This document shows, piece by piece, positions 46,190-56,575 of a stretch of DNA of 64,000 nucleotides. Each line of letters begins with the position of its first letter. Position 1 is the stretch's first letter. The stretch covers positions 37,753 through 101,752 of the forward strand of contig CABIXK010000007.1 of assembly GCA_902362705.1 (NCBI GenBank). The letters are read 5' to 3'. Below the pieces are notes generated by a model. It made no database searches. It worked only from the letters and a program-made list of their open reading frames with translations, and was not told the origin of the DNA. The stretch is from Rikenellaceae bacterium. Lineage in GTDB: Bacteria > Bacteroidota > Bacteroidia > Bacteroidales > Rikenellaceae. A program made the position numbers and the translations under genes.

Positions 46190-46605
46190 GCGCTCGACTT
46201 TCCGTATCTTTGGATTCGCCCAAGATACATCGCCTCGGCAAAATGCGAGCGAACCCGGCTTATCCGTATCTTTGGCTGCGCCGAAGATACTCCATCTCGG
46301 CAGAAACAAACCTTGCTGACGCTCGACTTTCCGTATCTTTGGCTGCGCCCAAGATACGTCGCCTCGGCAAAATGCGAGCGAACCCGGCTTATTCGTATCT
46401 TTGGCTGCGCCGAAGATACTCCATCTCGGCAGAAACAAACCTTGCTGACGCTCGATTTTCGTATCTTTGGCTTCGCCGAAGATACGTCGCCTCGGCAAAA
46501 TGCGAGCGAACCCGGCTTATCCGTATCTTTGGCTGCGCCGAAGATACGTCGCCTCGGCAAAATGCAAATAAATTTGCTTTTGCCCTCGGCTTATCCGTAT
46601 CTTTG
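46190..46605 (+). repeat. Array of seven promoter-like hairpin repeats upstream of rimM
   Basis: TATCTTTG, a perfect Bacteroidetes -7 box, occurs at 46205, 46267, 46334, 46396, 46462, 46524 and 46598. Steps are 62, 67, 62, 66, 62 and 74 bases, so two unit types alternate in a 128-129-base higher-order repeat. In the first six units the box lies in one arm of an 11-bp hairpin (GTATCTTTGGC, loop TGC, GCCGAAGATAC). Unit linkers resemble the rimM leader. The last unit is the likely real promoter. Confidence 0.9.
46573..46605 (+). promoter_or_regulatory. Promoter of rimM
   Basis: TTTG (46573-46576), 21 bases, TATCTTTG (46598-46605). rimM starts at 46624. This final unit of the array lacks the hairpin arm and has the best -33 box. 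Confidence 0.75.
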
Positions 46606-46623
46606 CAAAAACGAACCTTCGCA

Positions 46624-47163
46624 ATGAAAACTCCCGCAGGCAGGATCAACCGCCTTTTCGGCACCGAGGGGGGCGTGATGCTCTCGCTCTACGCCCCGTT
46701 CCCCGACGACTTCGCCCCCGCGACCACCCCCCTCTTCGTCACGATCGACGGCCTGGAGGTGCCCCTCTGGTGCAGCCGCTTCGAGCGGCGCGGGCAGACG
46801 GGCGCCGTGGCGGCGTTCGACGACCTGGACACCGAGCGCCGGGCCGAGGAGTTGCTGGGGCTCGAGTTCCGCATCGAGGTGACGGAGGAGGCAGCCGACG
46901 ACGACGAGTTCTACATGGAGGACCTCATAGGCTTCGAGGCCGAGGCCGAGCTGATCGCCGAGGAGCAGGGGGCCCACCGCACCGTGCACGGACGCCTGGC
47001 GGACTACTACGACAGCGAGGCCAACCCCCTGTTCGAGCTGGAGCTGGAGGGGCGCGCGGTGCTGGTGCCCGCCGCAGAAGAGTTCATCGCCCGCATCGAC
47101 TTTGAGGGCCGGCGCATCAAGTTCGTACTGCCCGAAGGGCTCATCGACCTGCAAACGCGATGA
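46624..47163 (+). CDS. rimM: Ribosome maturation factor RimM
   Basis: 179 aa. N-terminal beta-barrel with GRINRLFGTEGGVML and a C-terminal PRC-barrel with MEDLIGFEAEAE, VLVPAAEEFI and GLIDL, the RimM pattern. Binds S19 and helps mature the 30S head. It sits near rpsP, as in many bacteria, although the array and a terminator separate them. Overlaps the GNAT gene by ATGA. Confidence 0.93.
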   Translation: MKTPAGRINRLFGTEGGVMLSLYAPFPDDFAPATTPLFVTIDGLEVPLWCSRFERRGQTGAVAAFDDLDTERRAEELLGLEFRIEVTEEAADDDEFYMEDLIGFEAEAELIAEEQGAHRTVHGRLADYYDSEANPLFELELEGRAVLVPAAEEFIARIDFEGRRIKFVLPEGLIDLQTR

Positions 47164-47600
47164 AGCTCCGCATCGAACCCTTCGACCGTCTGACAGCAGG
47201 CGAGCTGTTCGCCGTGCTGCGGCTCCGGCAGGCGGTCTTCTACCTCGAGCAGCGGGTCGACTGCGAGGAGCTCGACGCGCTCGATCCCCGTGCCGTGCAC
47301 CTGTGGTGCGCGGCCGACGACGGCCCGACGGTCGCCTGCCTGCGCATCCTGCCGCCGGGCGTGCGCTACGACGAAGCCTCGGTGGGGCGCGTGGCCGTGG
47401 CGGCCGCATGGCGCCGGCGCGGTGTGGCCCGCGGGATGATGCGCGCTGCACTGGAGTACATCGACCGCACGTGGAGCGCGCCGGTGCGTATCTCGTCGCA
47501 GGAGTACGTGGTTCCGTTCTACGAATCGCTGGGGTTCGAGGTCGTATCGGAGACCTACGCGGAGGCGGGGATTCCGCACCGCAGCATGTTACGCAGATAG
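47160..47600 (+). CDS. GNAT N-acetyltransferase (ElaA-like)
   Basis: 146 aa. GNAT core with VGRVAVAAAWRRRGVARGMM, the acetyl-CoA pyrophosphate loop, and a C-terminal YVVPFYESLGF motif. N-terminal ELFAVLRLRQAVFYLEQ is typical of the ElaA group. Substrate unknown. Coupled to rimM by a 4-base overlap and 2 bases before mnmA. Confidence 0.88.
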   Translation: MKLRIEPFDRLTAGELFAVLRLRQAVFYLEQRVDCEELDALDPRAVHLWCAADDGPTVACLRILPPGVRYDEASVGRVAVAAAWRRRGVARGMMRAALEYIDRTWSAPVRISSQEYVVPFYESLGFEVVSETYAEAGIPHRSMLRR

Positions 47601-47602
47601 CT

Positions 47603-48889
47603 ATGGCACGAGTGGTAATCGGACTTTCGGGCGGCGTCGACTCGTCGGTGGCCGCCTACCTGCTTCAGCAGCAGGGGCACGAGGTGGTGGGCCTCTTCAT
47701 GGTCAACTGGCACGACACGACGGGCACGCTCGAGGGCGACTGCCCGTGGCACGACGACCGCCTCTTCGCCGAGCTGGTGGCCCGGCGGCTCGACATCCCG
47801 CTGCACGTGGTGGACCTCTCGGAGCACTACCGCCGCCGGGTGGTGGAGTATATGTTCGCCGAGTACGAGCGCGGCCGCACGCCCAACCCCGACGTGCTGT
47901 GCAACCGCGAGATCAAGTTCGACGTCTTCCTGAAGGAGGCCCTGAAGCTGGGGGCCGACTACGTGGCTACGGGCCACTACTGCCGCAAGCGCGAGGAGCC
48001 GACGGCTGACGGTCGCACGGCGTACCGTCTTCTGGCCGGCAGCGACCCCGGCAAGGACCAGAGCTACTTCCTCTGCCAGCTCTCGCAGGAGCAGCTGCGC
48101 TACGCCCTCTTCCCCGTGGGCGAGATGCTGAAGACCGAGGTGCGGCGCATCGCCCAGGAGCAGCAGCTAGCCACGGCGCGCCGCAAGGATTCGCAGGGCA
48201 TCTGCTTCGTGGGGAAGGTCGACCTGCCGCTCTTCCTCCAGCAGCGGCTCGCGGCGCGCACGGGCAACGTCCACGAGATCAAGGCCGCGTGGCCCCGCTA
48301 CGCCCGCACGGCACCCGAAACGGCGACCGAAACCGCGTCCGCCGCGACACCCGCCGCCGCGCCCGAAACCGCGTCCGCCCCGGCACAGGCGGCAGCCCCG
48401 CCGCAACCCGGCGACCAGCCCTCCACCGAGCGTCTCGCGGCGCTGGCCGCCCCCTGGCGCTACACCGTGCGCGACGGCAAGAAGATCGGCACCCACTCGG
48501 GCGCCCACTTCTACACCGTGGGCCAGCGCAAGGGGCTGGGCATCGGCGGGAGGCGCGAGTCGCTGTTCGTCCTGGCCACCGACGTGCAGGAGAATGTCAT
48601 TTACGTCGGCGAGGGCGACGCCCACCCCGGGCTGTGGCGCCCGGCGCTGCGCATCGACCCCGCGGAGGTGCACTGGATCGACCCGTCAGAGGCTATGCGC
48701 GAGGGCGAGAGCCGCCGCTACGCCGTGCGCATCCGCTACCGCCAGCCCCTGCAGCAGGCGACGCTCTACCGGCGGCGCGAGGGGCTCTTCATCCTCTTCG
48801 ACACGCCCCAGCGCGGCATCGCCGCCGGGCAGTTCGCCGCCTGGTACGACGGCGAGGTGCTCGCCGGGTCGGGAACCATCGCCGAATAA
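47603..48889 (+). CDS. mnmA: tRNA-uridine 2-sulfurtransferase MnmA
   Basis: 428 aa. PP-loop SGGVDSS (9-15), catalytic C100 (NPDVLCN) and C201 (SQGICFVG), and the C-terminal barrel. Thiolates U34 of Lys, Glu and Gln tRNAs. About 60 extra residues (227-290), mostly Ala, Pro, Thr and Glu, interrupt the loop before GTHSGAHFYTVGQRKG. Catalytic parts are intact. Confidence 0.94.
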   Translation: MARVVIGLSGGVDSSVAAYLLQQQGHEVVGLFMVNWHDTTGTLEGDCPWHDDRLFAELVARRLDIPLHVVDLSEHYRRRVVEYMFAEYERGRTPNPDVLCNREIKFDVFLKEALKLGADYVATGHYCRKREEPTADGRTAYRLLAGSDPGKDQSYFLCQLSQEQLRYALFPVGEMLKTEVRRIAQEQQLATARRKDSQGICFVGKVDLPLFLQQRLAARTGNVHEIKAAWPRYARTAPETATETASAATPAAAPETASAPAQAAAPPQPGDQPSTERLAALAAPWRYTVRDGKKIGTHSGAHFYTVGQRKGLGIGGRRESLFVLATDVQENVIYVGEGDAHPGLWRPALRIDPAEVHWIDPSEAMREGESRRYAVRIRYRQPLQQATLYRRREGLFILFDTPQRGIAAGQFAAWYDGEVLAGSGTIAE

Positions 48890-48901
48890 AACAACCGCCC
48901 G

Positions 48902-49741
48902 GTGCCCCGCCTGCTCCTGCTCCTCGCCCTTTTGGCCGTCGCGCCGCACGCCGCCACAGGGCAGCCGCGGCGCACCGACGCCCCCACCGGCATCGCCTAC
49001 TACGATGTCGACCGCCTCTACGACACCCTCCCCTCGCCCTTCTACGACGACGACGAACGCACGCCCGCAGGGCGGCTGCGCTGGACCGCCGCGCGCTACC
49101 GCCGCAAGGTGCGCGCCGTGGCGGCCGTCATCGACTCGATGTCCATGCCCCTCACGGCGCTCTGGGGCGTGGAGAACGAAACGGTGGTGCGCGACCTGGC
49201 GGCCGCCTGCGAGGGCGACTACGTATACCTGCACCGCACGCTCGATGCGCCCGACGGCCTCGACTTCGCGCTGCTCTACCACGGCGACCGCTTCTTCCCC
49301 CACTACGACGAGGCGGGGCGCCGCTATCTCTACGTCGAGGGGACGCTGCGCCGCGGCGCGCGGCGCGACACGGTGGGGCTGCTCCTCTGCGCCGAGCAGC
49401 GCATGGCGCGGCTGCTCGTGCCGGCCCTACGCCGCGAACGGCCCGGCGTGCGGCTCGTCATCCTGGGCCGCTGCGAGGGTGCCGACGCCCCGGGCACCGG
49501 CCTCGACGACCTCATGGCCCGCGCCGCGGCCGCCGGACGGGGCAACATCCTCTCGCGCGAGGGCTGGCGCATGCGCGACCGCATCCTCGCCGACACGACG
49601 CTGCACGCCGCCTCGGGCGAGGCCTACGCCCGGCCCTTTCTCTTCGATCCGCAGACCGGGGCGCCGCGCCCCACCTACGACCGCCGCCGCTACGTCGGAG
49701 GCGCGGGATACGCCCTGCCCGTATACGCATACTTTCCGTAG
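48902..49741 (+). CDS. Exported EEP-fold protein with degenerate active site
   Basis: 279 aa from a GTG start 12 bases after mnmA. A Leu/Ala-rich signal peptide ends near GQP. The fold is that of endonuclease/exonuclease/phosphatase proteins: WGVENETVVRDL (a metal Glu), DFALLYHGDRF and a C-terminal TYDRRRYVGG. The expected GDFND and SDHLP motifs instead read GRCEGA and GYALPV, so key Asp and His residues appear lost. It may be a pseudoenzyme or a binding protein. Confidence 0.75.
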   Translation: MPRLLLLLALLAVAPHAATGQPRRTDAPTGIAYYDVDRLYDTLPSPFYDDDERTPAGRLRWTAARYRRKVRAVAAVIDSMSMPLTALWGVENETVVRDLAAACEGDYVYLHRTLDAPDGLDFALLYHGDRFFPHYDEAGRRYLYVEGTLRRGARRDTVGLLLCAEQRMARLLVPALRRERPGVRLVILGRCEGADAPGTGLDDLMARAAAAGRGNILSREGWRMRDRILADTTLHAASGEAYARPFLFDPQTGAPRPTYDRRRYVGGAGYALPVYAYFP

Positions 49742-49746
49742 AATTT

Positions 49747-49778
49747 CTTGGAGAAAAAGAAAAAATTCGCTATCTTCG
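49747..49778 (+). promoter_or_regulatory. Promoter of ppdK
   Basis: CTTG (49747-49750), 20 bases, TATCTTCG (49771-49778), one mismatch in each box. It predicts an 80-base leader. Confidence 0.5.
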
Positions 49779-49784
49779 TTGTTC

Positions 49785-49824
49785 GGAAGATCGTGCGCCG
49801 GCAATCGAAAAAACCTTCCGGCGC
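49785..49824 (+). other. Leader hairpin with alternative pairing before ppdK
   Basis: GCGCCGG (49795-49801) pairs with CCGGCGC (49818-49824). GGAAG (49785-49789) can instead pair with CTTCC (49815-49819), which shares bases with the first stem. No known riboswitch recognised. Confidence 0.4.
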
Positions 49825-49862
49825 GAAACCGAAACTTTTAATAACTCAACAATAAGATTTTT

Positions 49863-52592
<2,730 letters not shown>

Positions 52593-52625
52593 AAACGACG
52601 ATCCCGACGAATCGGGGCATTTACG

Positions 52626-52661
52626 GGAGGTCCGCGGCACGAGTGTTGCGGACCTCCTTTT
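52626..52661 (+). terminator. Terminator of ppdK
   Basis: GGAGGTCCGC (52626-52635) pairs perfectly with GCGGACCTCC (52648-52657), followed by TTTT. Confidence 0.85.
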
Positions 52662-52731
52662 CGTTCGTGGTGAAAATAGGGCAGTTCGTTGAATATCGGG
52701 GAAGAGATACGATTTATCGGATTTTATTTTC

Positions 52732-52739
52732 TATATTTG
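52732..52739 (+). promoter_or_regulatory. -7 box of the beta-barrel gene
   Basis: Perfect TATATTTG 54 bases before the start codon. -33 region not clear. Confidence 0.5.
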
Positions 52740-52793
52740 TCGGAGATGATCCCTCTGGAATCCGCGTTTTATTCACTTAAATAACGAAGAACT

Positions 52794-53261
52794 ATGAAAA
52801 AATTGCTTCTTACGGTAGTTGCGGCCCTCGCGATCGGTGCGGCCGCATCGGCGCAAACTCCCGGCAATTGGGCCGTAGGTCCGCAGCTCAACGTCTACAC
52901 CCATGCGGGCGGCGACGGCGCGATCCTCGGCATCGGCGCCATCGGACGCTACGCGTTCACCGACAACTGGCGCATCCAGCCCTCGATCACGGCGCTCTGC
53001 AAGGAGGGCTGCTCGGTCGACATCGCAGCCGACGTGCAGTATCTCTTCGGCCTCACGAAGGGATGGAAGATCTATCCGCAGGCCGGGCTGAGCGCCAACG
53101 ACATCGGCGGATGGTCGTGCGGCATCGACCTGGGCGCAGGCACGGAGTTCAACCTCTCGCGCCACTGGGACCTCAACGCCGGATTCAAGTGGATGATCCA
53201 GACGGCGAAGCACCACAAGAACCCGATCGTGATTTCGGTGGGCGCCGCCTACAAGTTCTGA
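52794..53261 (+). CDS. Small outer-membrane beta-barrel protein
   Basis: 155 aa. Signal peptide MKKLLLTVVAALAIGAAASA cleaved before QTPG. The rest is alternating polar and hydrophobic strands (about eight), ending in Phe (VGAAYKF), the usual outer-membrane barrel end. It resembles the porin/OmpX-like family of Bacteroidetes. Function unknown. Own promoter and terminator. Confidence 0.85.
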   Translation: MKKLLLTVVAALAIGAAASAQTPGNWAVGPQLNVYTHAGGDGAILGIGAIGRYAFTDNWRIQPSITALCKEGCSVDIAADVQYLFGLTKGWKIYPQAGLSANDIGGWSCGIDLGAGTEFNLSRHWDLNAGFKWMIQTAKHHKNPIVISVGAAYKF

Positions 53262-53303
53262 TCCCGCCCCGATCTGCCGGGAGAGGCTCCCGGCCTGGCC
53301 ATA

Positions 53304-53337
53304 CCCCTGCTTCTCGCATCCGAGAGGCGGGGGTTTT
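53304..53337 (+). terminator. Terminator of the beta-barrel gene
   Basis: 13-base stem 53304-53316 with 53321-53333 (G-U pairs allowed), followed by TTTT. Confidence 0.75.
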
Positions 53338-53448
53338 CGGTGTCTGCGGCGGGGCTCTTGGCCGGAGATCTGGAGGTTCGGGCCCAGCCGGAGAAGGGCG
53401 GGCCTTCGAGTTGCGGGCTTTCGCCGGCCGAGACGGCTTTTGTTGCGA

Positions 53449-53513
53449 CGCCCGCAGCCAGCGGAGAGCGCGAGAGAAACGAGCAGCCCTCCGCGCCGGG
53501 TGGCTGCGGGCTG
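53449..53513 (-). repeat. Palindromic dispersed element, copy 6
   Basis: Arms CGCCCGCAGCCA (53449-53460) and TGGCTGCGGGCTG (53501-53513), interior GCAGCCCTCCGCG in reverse orientation. The fragment GAGTTGCGGGCTTTCGCCG just before it (from 53408) also precedes copy 4 (near 33134). The rest of the 53262-53642 gap has no gene. Confidence 0.75.
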
Positions 53514-53587
53514 CCATTCTTCGAAAAACCGAAGAATGAAAGTAAACTCAATGCCGCCAACGGCGGCACCGAAGACCCGCAGACAAA

Positions 53588-53618
53588 AGAGAGGGAGGAC
53601 CGAATAACCGGCCCTCCC
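53588..53618 (-). terminator. Terminator of def
   Basis: Arms 53593-53602 and 53609-53618 pair over 10 bases with one G-U pair; a short TTTTG follows on the minus strand after CTCTC. Confidence 0.5.
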
Positions 53619-53642
53619 CCGTGCGTTACACGATCGCACCCG

Positions 53643-54188
53643 CTACTTGGTCTTGTAATGGCAGCGGTACTTGCCCTTGGCCATGCCGAGCAGCTTGCTC
53701 TTGAGCAGCTGGCGGCGCAGCGGCGAGAGACGGTCGGTGAAGACGCGGCCCTCCAGATGGTCGTACTCATGCTGGATGACGCGGGCACGCAGGCCGTCGA
53801 ACTCCTCGTCGTGCTCCCTGAACTCCTCGTCGAGGTAGCGCATGCGGATCGCCACCGGGCGGCGCACATCCTCGTGCAGTCCCGGGAGCGACAGACAGCC
53901 CTCGTTGAAGAGGTCGGTCTCCTCCGACACGGCGTAGATCTCGGGGTTGATGAAGACGCGCTTATAGTCGCGGCACACCTCCTCCTCGTCGCCCCACGGC
54001 GAGCAGTCGACGATGAAGAGGCGGATATTCTTGCCGATCTGGGGCGCGGCCAGGCCGACCCCCTCGGCCTCGGTGAGCGTGAGGAACATGTCGTCGATGA
54101 GCTTCGCGAGCTCGGGATATTCGGGCGTCAGGGGCTCGCTCGCCTTGCGCAGCGTCTCCGAACCGAAAATTACGATGGGATAGATCAC
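53643..54188 (-). CDS. def: Peptide deformylase
   Basis: 181 aa from a GTG start (MIYPIVIFGSETLRK). Motifs GVGLAAPQIG, EGCLSLPG and QHEYDHLEG carry the metal Cys and two His and the catalytic Glu. Removes the formyl group from nascent proteins. The GTG gives the family N-terminus; a longer frame would read through the tandem repeats upstream and is rejected. Confidence 0.94.
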   Translation of the reverse strand: MIYPIVIFGSETLRKASEPLTPEYPELAKLIDDMFLTLTEAEGVGLAAPQIGKNIRLFIVDCSPWGDEEEVCRDYKRVFINPEIYAVSEETDLFNEGCLSLPGLHEDVRRPVAIRMRYLDEEFREHDEEFDGLRARVIQHEYDHLEGRVFTDRLSPLRRQLLKSKLLGMAKGKYRCHYKTK

Positions 54189-54198
54189 AGCAGAGAAA

Positions 54199-54226
54199 TT
54201 GAAAGTTGAAAATTGAAGGTTGAAAA
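54199..54226. repeat. 7-bp-period TTGAANN array
   Basis: Four units TTGAAAG, TTGAAAA, TTGAAGG, TTGAAAA, immediately upstream of def. Same 7-base period as the ACTT arrays but a different core. Confidence 0.75.
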
Positions 54227-54266
54227 TCGGCACCCTGCGCCGGAGCTGCGCCACGCACTCTCGCCG

Positions 54267-54340
54267 CACACCCGGCACACACCCGGCACACACCCGGCAC
54301 ACACCCGGCACACACCCGACACACACCCGACACACACCGG
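54267..54340. repeat. 11-bp tandem repeat
   Basis: Four copies of CACACCCGGCA then two of CACACCCGACA and a partial copy, in exact tandem, between ruvX and def. Confidence 0.92.
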
Positions 54341-54374
54341 GCCGCCCGCCACTCCGGCACGACTCGCCCCGCCC

Positions 54375-54797
54375 CTACCCCCGCGCGGCGCACCACTCCA
54401 TATATCCCTGGAGGATGATCGTCGCCGAGATGCGGTCGACCAGCGCCTTGTCGCGGCGCGCCATGCGGCCGATGCCGCTCTGGAGCATCGCCCGGTGGGC
54501 CAGCACCGAGGTGAATCGCTCGTCGTAGAGCACCACCTCCTTGTCGGGCCAGGCCCTGCGCAGGCGCGCCACCAGCGGCTCGACGAAGCGCCACGTCTCC
54601 GAGGGCGCCCCGTTCATCCGTACGGGCTTGCCCACCACGACGGTCGAGACCTCCTCGCGGGCGAAGTAGGCCGCGAGCCACCGCTCAAGCCCCTTCGTCT
54701 CGACGGTCTCCAGCGCCCCGGCGATGATGCGCAGGGGATCGCTCACGGCGATCCCCGTGCGCTTCGTGCCGTAGTCTATGGCCAGGATGCGTCCCAC
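54375..54797 (-). CDS. ruvX: RuvX/YqgF-family RNase H-fold nuclease
   Basis: 140 aa. First strand LAIDYGTKRTGIAVSD, then VVVGKPVRMNG, YDERFTSVLA and a late Asp region (KALVDRISATIIL). The family acts in 16S rRNA 5' end processing and has been called a Holliday junction resolvase. It follows the 44-aa membrane peptide gene by 6 bases. Confidence 0.92.
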   Translation of the reverse strand: MGRILAIDYGTKRTGIAVSDPLRIIAGALETVETKGLERWLAAYFAREEVSTVVVGKPVRMNGAPSETWRFVEPLVARLRRAWPDKEVVLYDERFTSVLAHRAMLQSGIGRMARRDKALVDRISATIILQGYMEWCAARG

Positions 54798-54803
54798 GAC
54801 CGG

Positions 54804-54938
54804 TCAGCCTGCGAAGCGATCGAGCCAGTAATCGGCGGCCAGCCACCCGACCAGCAGCCCCGCCGCGAAGCATACGGCGACGACGAACCGTCGCGCCCGC
54901 CGCGGCTCGGCGAAGATCCGGCTCCACGCACCCTTCAT
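54804..54938 (-). CDS. 44-aa single-span membrane peptide
   Basis: ATG-started ORF MKGAWSRIFAEPRRAR, then one hydrophobic helix (about 18-34, VVAVCFAAGLLVGWLAA) and DYWLDRFAG. Positive N-terminus suggests the N-in orientation. It fits exactly between glyS (3 bases) and ruvX (6 bases), so it is very likely translated. No family recognised. Confidence 0.6.
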   Translation of the reverse strand: MKGAWSRIFAEPRRARRFVVAVCFAAGLLVGWLAADYWLDRFAG

Positions 54939-54941
54939 GGC

Positions 54942-56486
54942 CTACAGATCGAGTTTGCGGAAGAGTTTGCGGTAGGAGCACTCCTCGTCGACCATCGCGC
55001 GCAGGGCGTCGATGGCCACGCGCTCCTGCCGCATCGTGTCGCGGTGGCGCACCGTCACGGTGCCGTCCTCGAGCGTCTGGCCGTCGACCGTGACGCAGAA
55101 CGGCGTACCGATGGCGTCCTGACGGCGGTAGCGCTTGCCCACCGAGTCCTTCTCGTCGTAGACCACGTTGTAGTCGTACTTCAGCTCGTCGACGATGCGT
55201 TGCGCCACCTCGGGCATGCCGTCCTTCTTCACCAGCGGCAGCACGGCCACCTTGATCGGCGCCAGCGCGGCGGGGAACTTGAGCACCACGCGCGAGTCGC
55301 CGCCCTCGAGCTTCTCCTCGGTGTAGGCGGCCGACATCACCTGCAGGAACATGCGGTCGACGCCGATCGAGGTCTCCACGACGTAGGGCACGTAGCTCTC
55401 GCCCGTCTCGGGGTCGAAGTACTGGATCTTCTTGCCCGAAAATTTCTGGTGGTTGCCCAGGTCGAAGTCGGTGCGCGAGTGGATGCCCTCCACCTCCTTG
55501 AACCCGAAGGGGAAGTTATACTCGACGTCCGTAGCGGCATTGGCGTAGTGGGCCAGCTTCTCGTGGTCGTGGAAGCGGTAGTTGTCGTCGCCGAAACCCA
55601 GGGCGCGGTGCCATGCCATGCGGGTGTTCTTCCATTCGTTCCACCACTCCATCTCGGTGCCGGGGCGCACGAAGAACTGCATCTCCATCTGCTCGAACTC
55701 GCGCATGCGGAAGATGAACTGACGGGCCACGATCTCGTTGCGGAAGGCCTTGCCGATCTGCGCGATACCGAACGGCAGCTTCATGCGGCCGGTCTTCTGC
55801 ACGTTGAGGAAGTTGACGAAGATGCCCTGCGCCGTCTCGGGACGCAGGTAGATCGTCGAGGCGCCGTCGGCCGTCGAGCCCATCTGCGTGGAGAACATGA
55901 GGTTGAACTGGCGCACCTCGGTCCAGTTGCGCGTGCCCGAGATGGGGCACGCGATCTCGCAGTCGAGGATGATCTGGCGCAGTTCGGCCAGGTCGTTGGC
56001 GTTGAGCGCCTCGGCGAAGCGGGCGTGGATCTCGTTGCGGCGGGCGAGCGTCTCGGCGACGCGGGGCGACGTCTCACGGTACTTGGCCTCGTCGAACTGC
56101 TCGCCGAAGCGCTTGCGGGCCTTCTCGACCTCCTTCTCGATCTTCTCGTCCTGCTTGGCGATCCACTCCTCGACGAGCACGTCGGCGCGGTAGCGCTTCT
56201 TCGAGTCCTTGTTGTCGATCAGCGGGTCGTTGAAGGCGCCCACGTGGCCCGAAGCCTCCCACGTTTTGGGGTGCATGAAGATCGCGGCGTCGATGCCCAC
56301 GATGTTCTCGTGGAGCTTGACCATCGAGTCCCACCAGTAGCGCTTGATGTTGTTCTTGAGCTCCACGCCGTTCTGGCCGTAGTCGTAGACGGCGCCCAGG
56401 CCGTCGTAGATCTCGCTCGAGGGGAATACGAAGCCGTACTCCTTGCAATGGGCCACGAGCTTCTTGAAAAGTTCTTCCTGCGTCAT
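54942..56486 (-). CDS. glyS: Glycyl-tRNA synthetase, dimeric class II type
   Basis: 514 aa of the alpha2 (eukaryote-like) type. Motifs: GLGAVYDYGQNGVELKNNIK near the start, RPETAQGIFVNF (motif 1/2 region), FRNEIVARQFIFRMREF and GVDRMFLQV (motif 3), then an anticodon-binding domain. Start MTQEELFKK is chosen from the family and from the promoter upstream. First gene of glyS-44aa-ruvX, perhaps including def. Confidence 0.95.
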   Translation of the reverse strand: MTQEELFKKLVAHCKEYGFVFPSSEIYDGLGAVYDYGQNGVELKNNIKRYWWDSMVKLHENIVGIDAAIFMHPKTWEASGHVGAFNDPLIDNKDSKKRYRADVLVEEWIAKQDEKIEKEVEKARKRFGEQFDEAKYRETSPRVAETLARRNEIHARFAEALNANDLAELRQIILDCEIACPISGTRNWTEVRQFNLMFSTQMGSTADGASTIYLRPETAQGIFVNFLNVQKTGRMKLPFGIAQIGKAFRNEIVARQFIFRMREFEQMEMQFFVRPGTEMEWWNEWKNTRMAWHRALGFGDDNYRFHDHEKLAHYANAATDVEYNFPFGFKEVEGIHSRTDFDLGNHQKFSGKKIQYFDPETGESYVPYVVETSIGVDRMFLQVMSAAYTEEKLEGGDSRVVLKFPAALAPIKVAVLPLVKKDGMPEVAQRIVDELKYDYNVVYDEKDSVGKRYRRQDAIGTPFCVTVDGQTLEDGTVTVRHRDTMRQERVAIDALRAMVDEECSYRKLFRKLDL

Positions 56487-56532
56487 CGTCGTATTTTGTT
56501 TTATCGTTTCGTTATCGTCGGATTGCAAGGTA

Positions 56533-56564
56533 CAAATGTACAAAATAATTCAGAGATTCGGAAA
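56533..56564 (-). promoter_or_regulatory. Promoter of glyS
   Basis: Minus-strand TACATTTG (56533-56540), perfect, with TTTC (56561-56564) after 20 bases. About 40 bases of leader. Confidence 0.65.
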
Positions 56565-56575
56565 GCGGCGCGCCC

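Noticed and set aside
46190..46605. CRISPR array
   Set aside because: Units are not separated by unique spacers; the intervals themselves repeat, and no cas genes are nearby.
54189..54335. N-terminal extension of peptide deformylase with CRVCAGCVPG repeats
   Set aside because: The extension is a translation of the 11-bp tandem repeat; the GTG start gives the family N-terminus.
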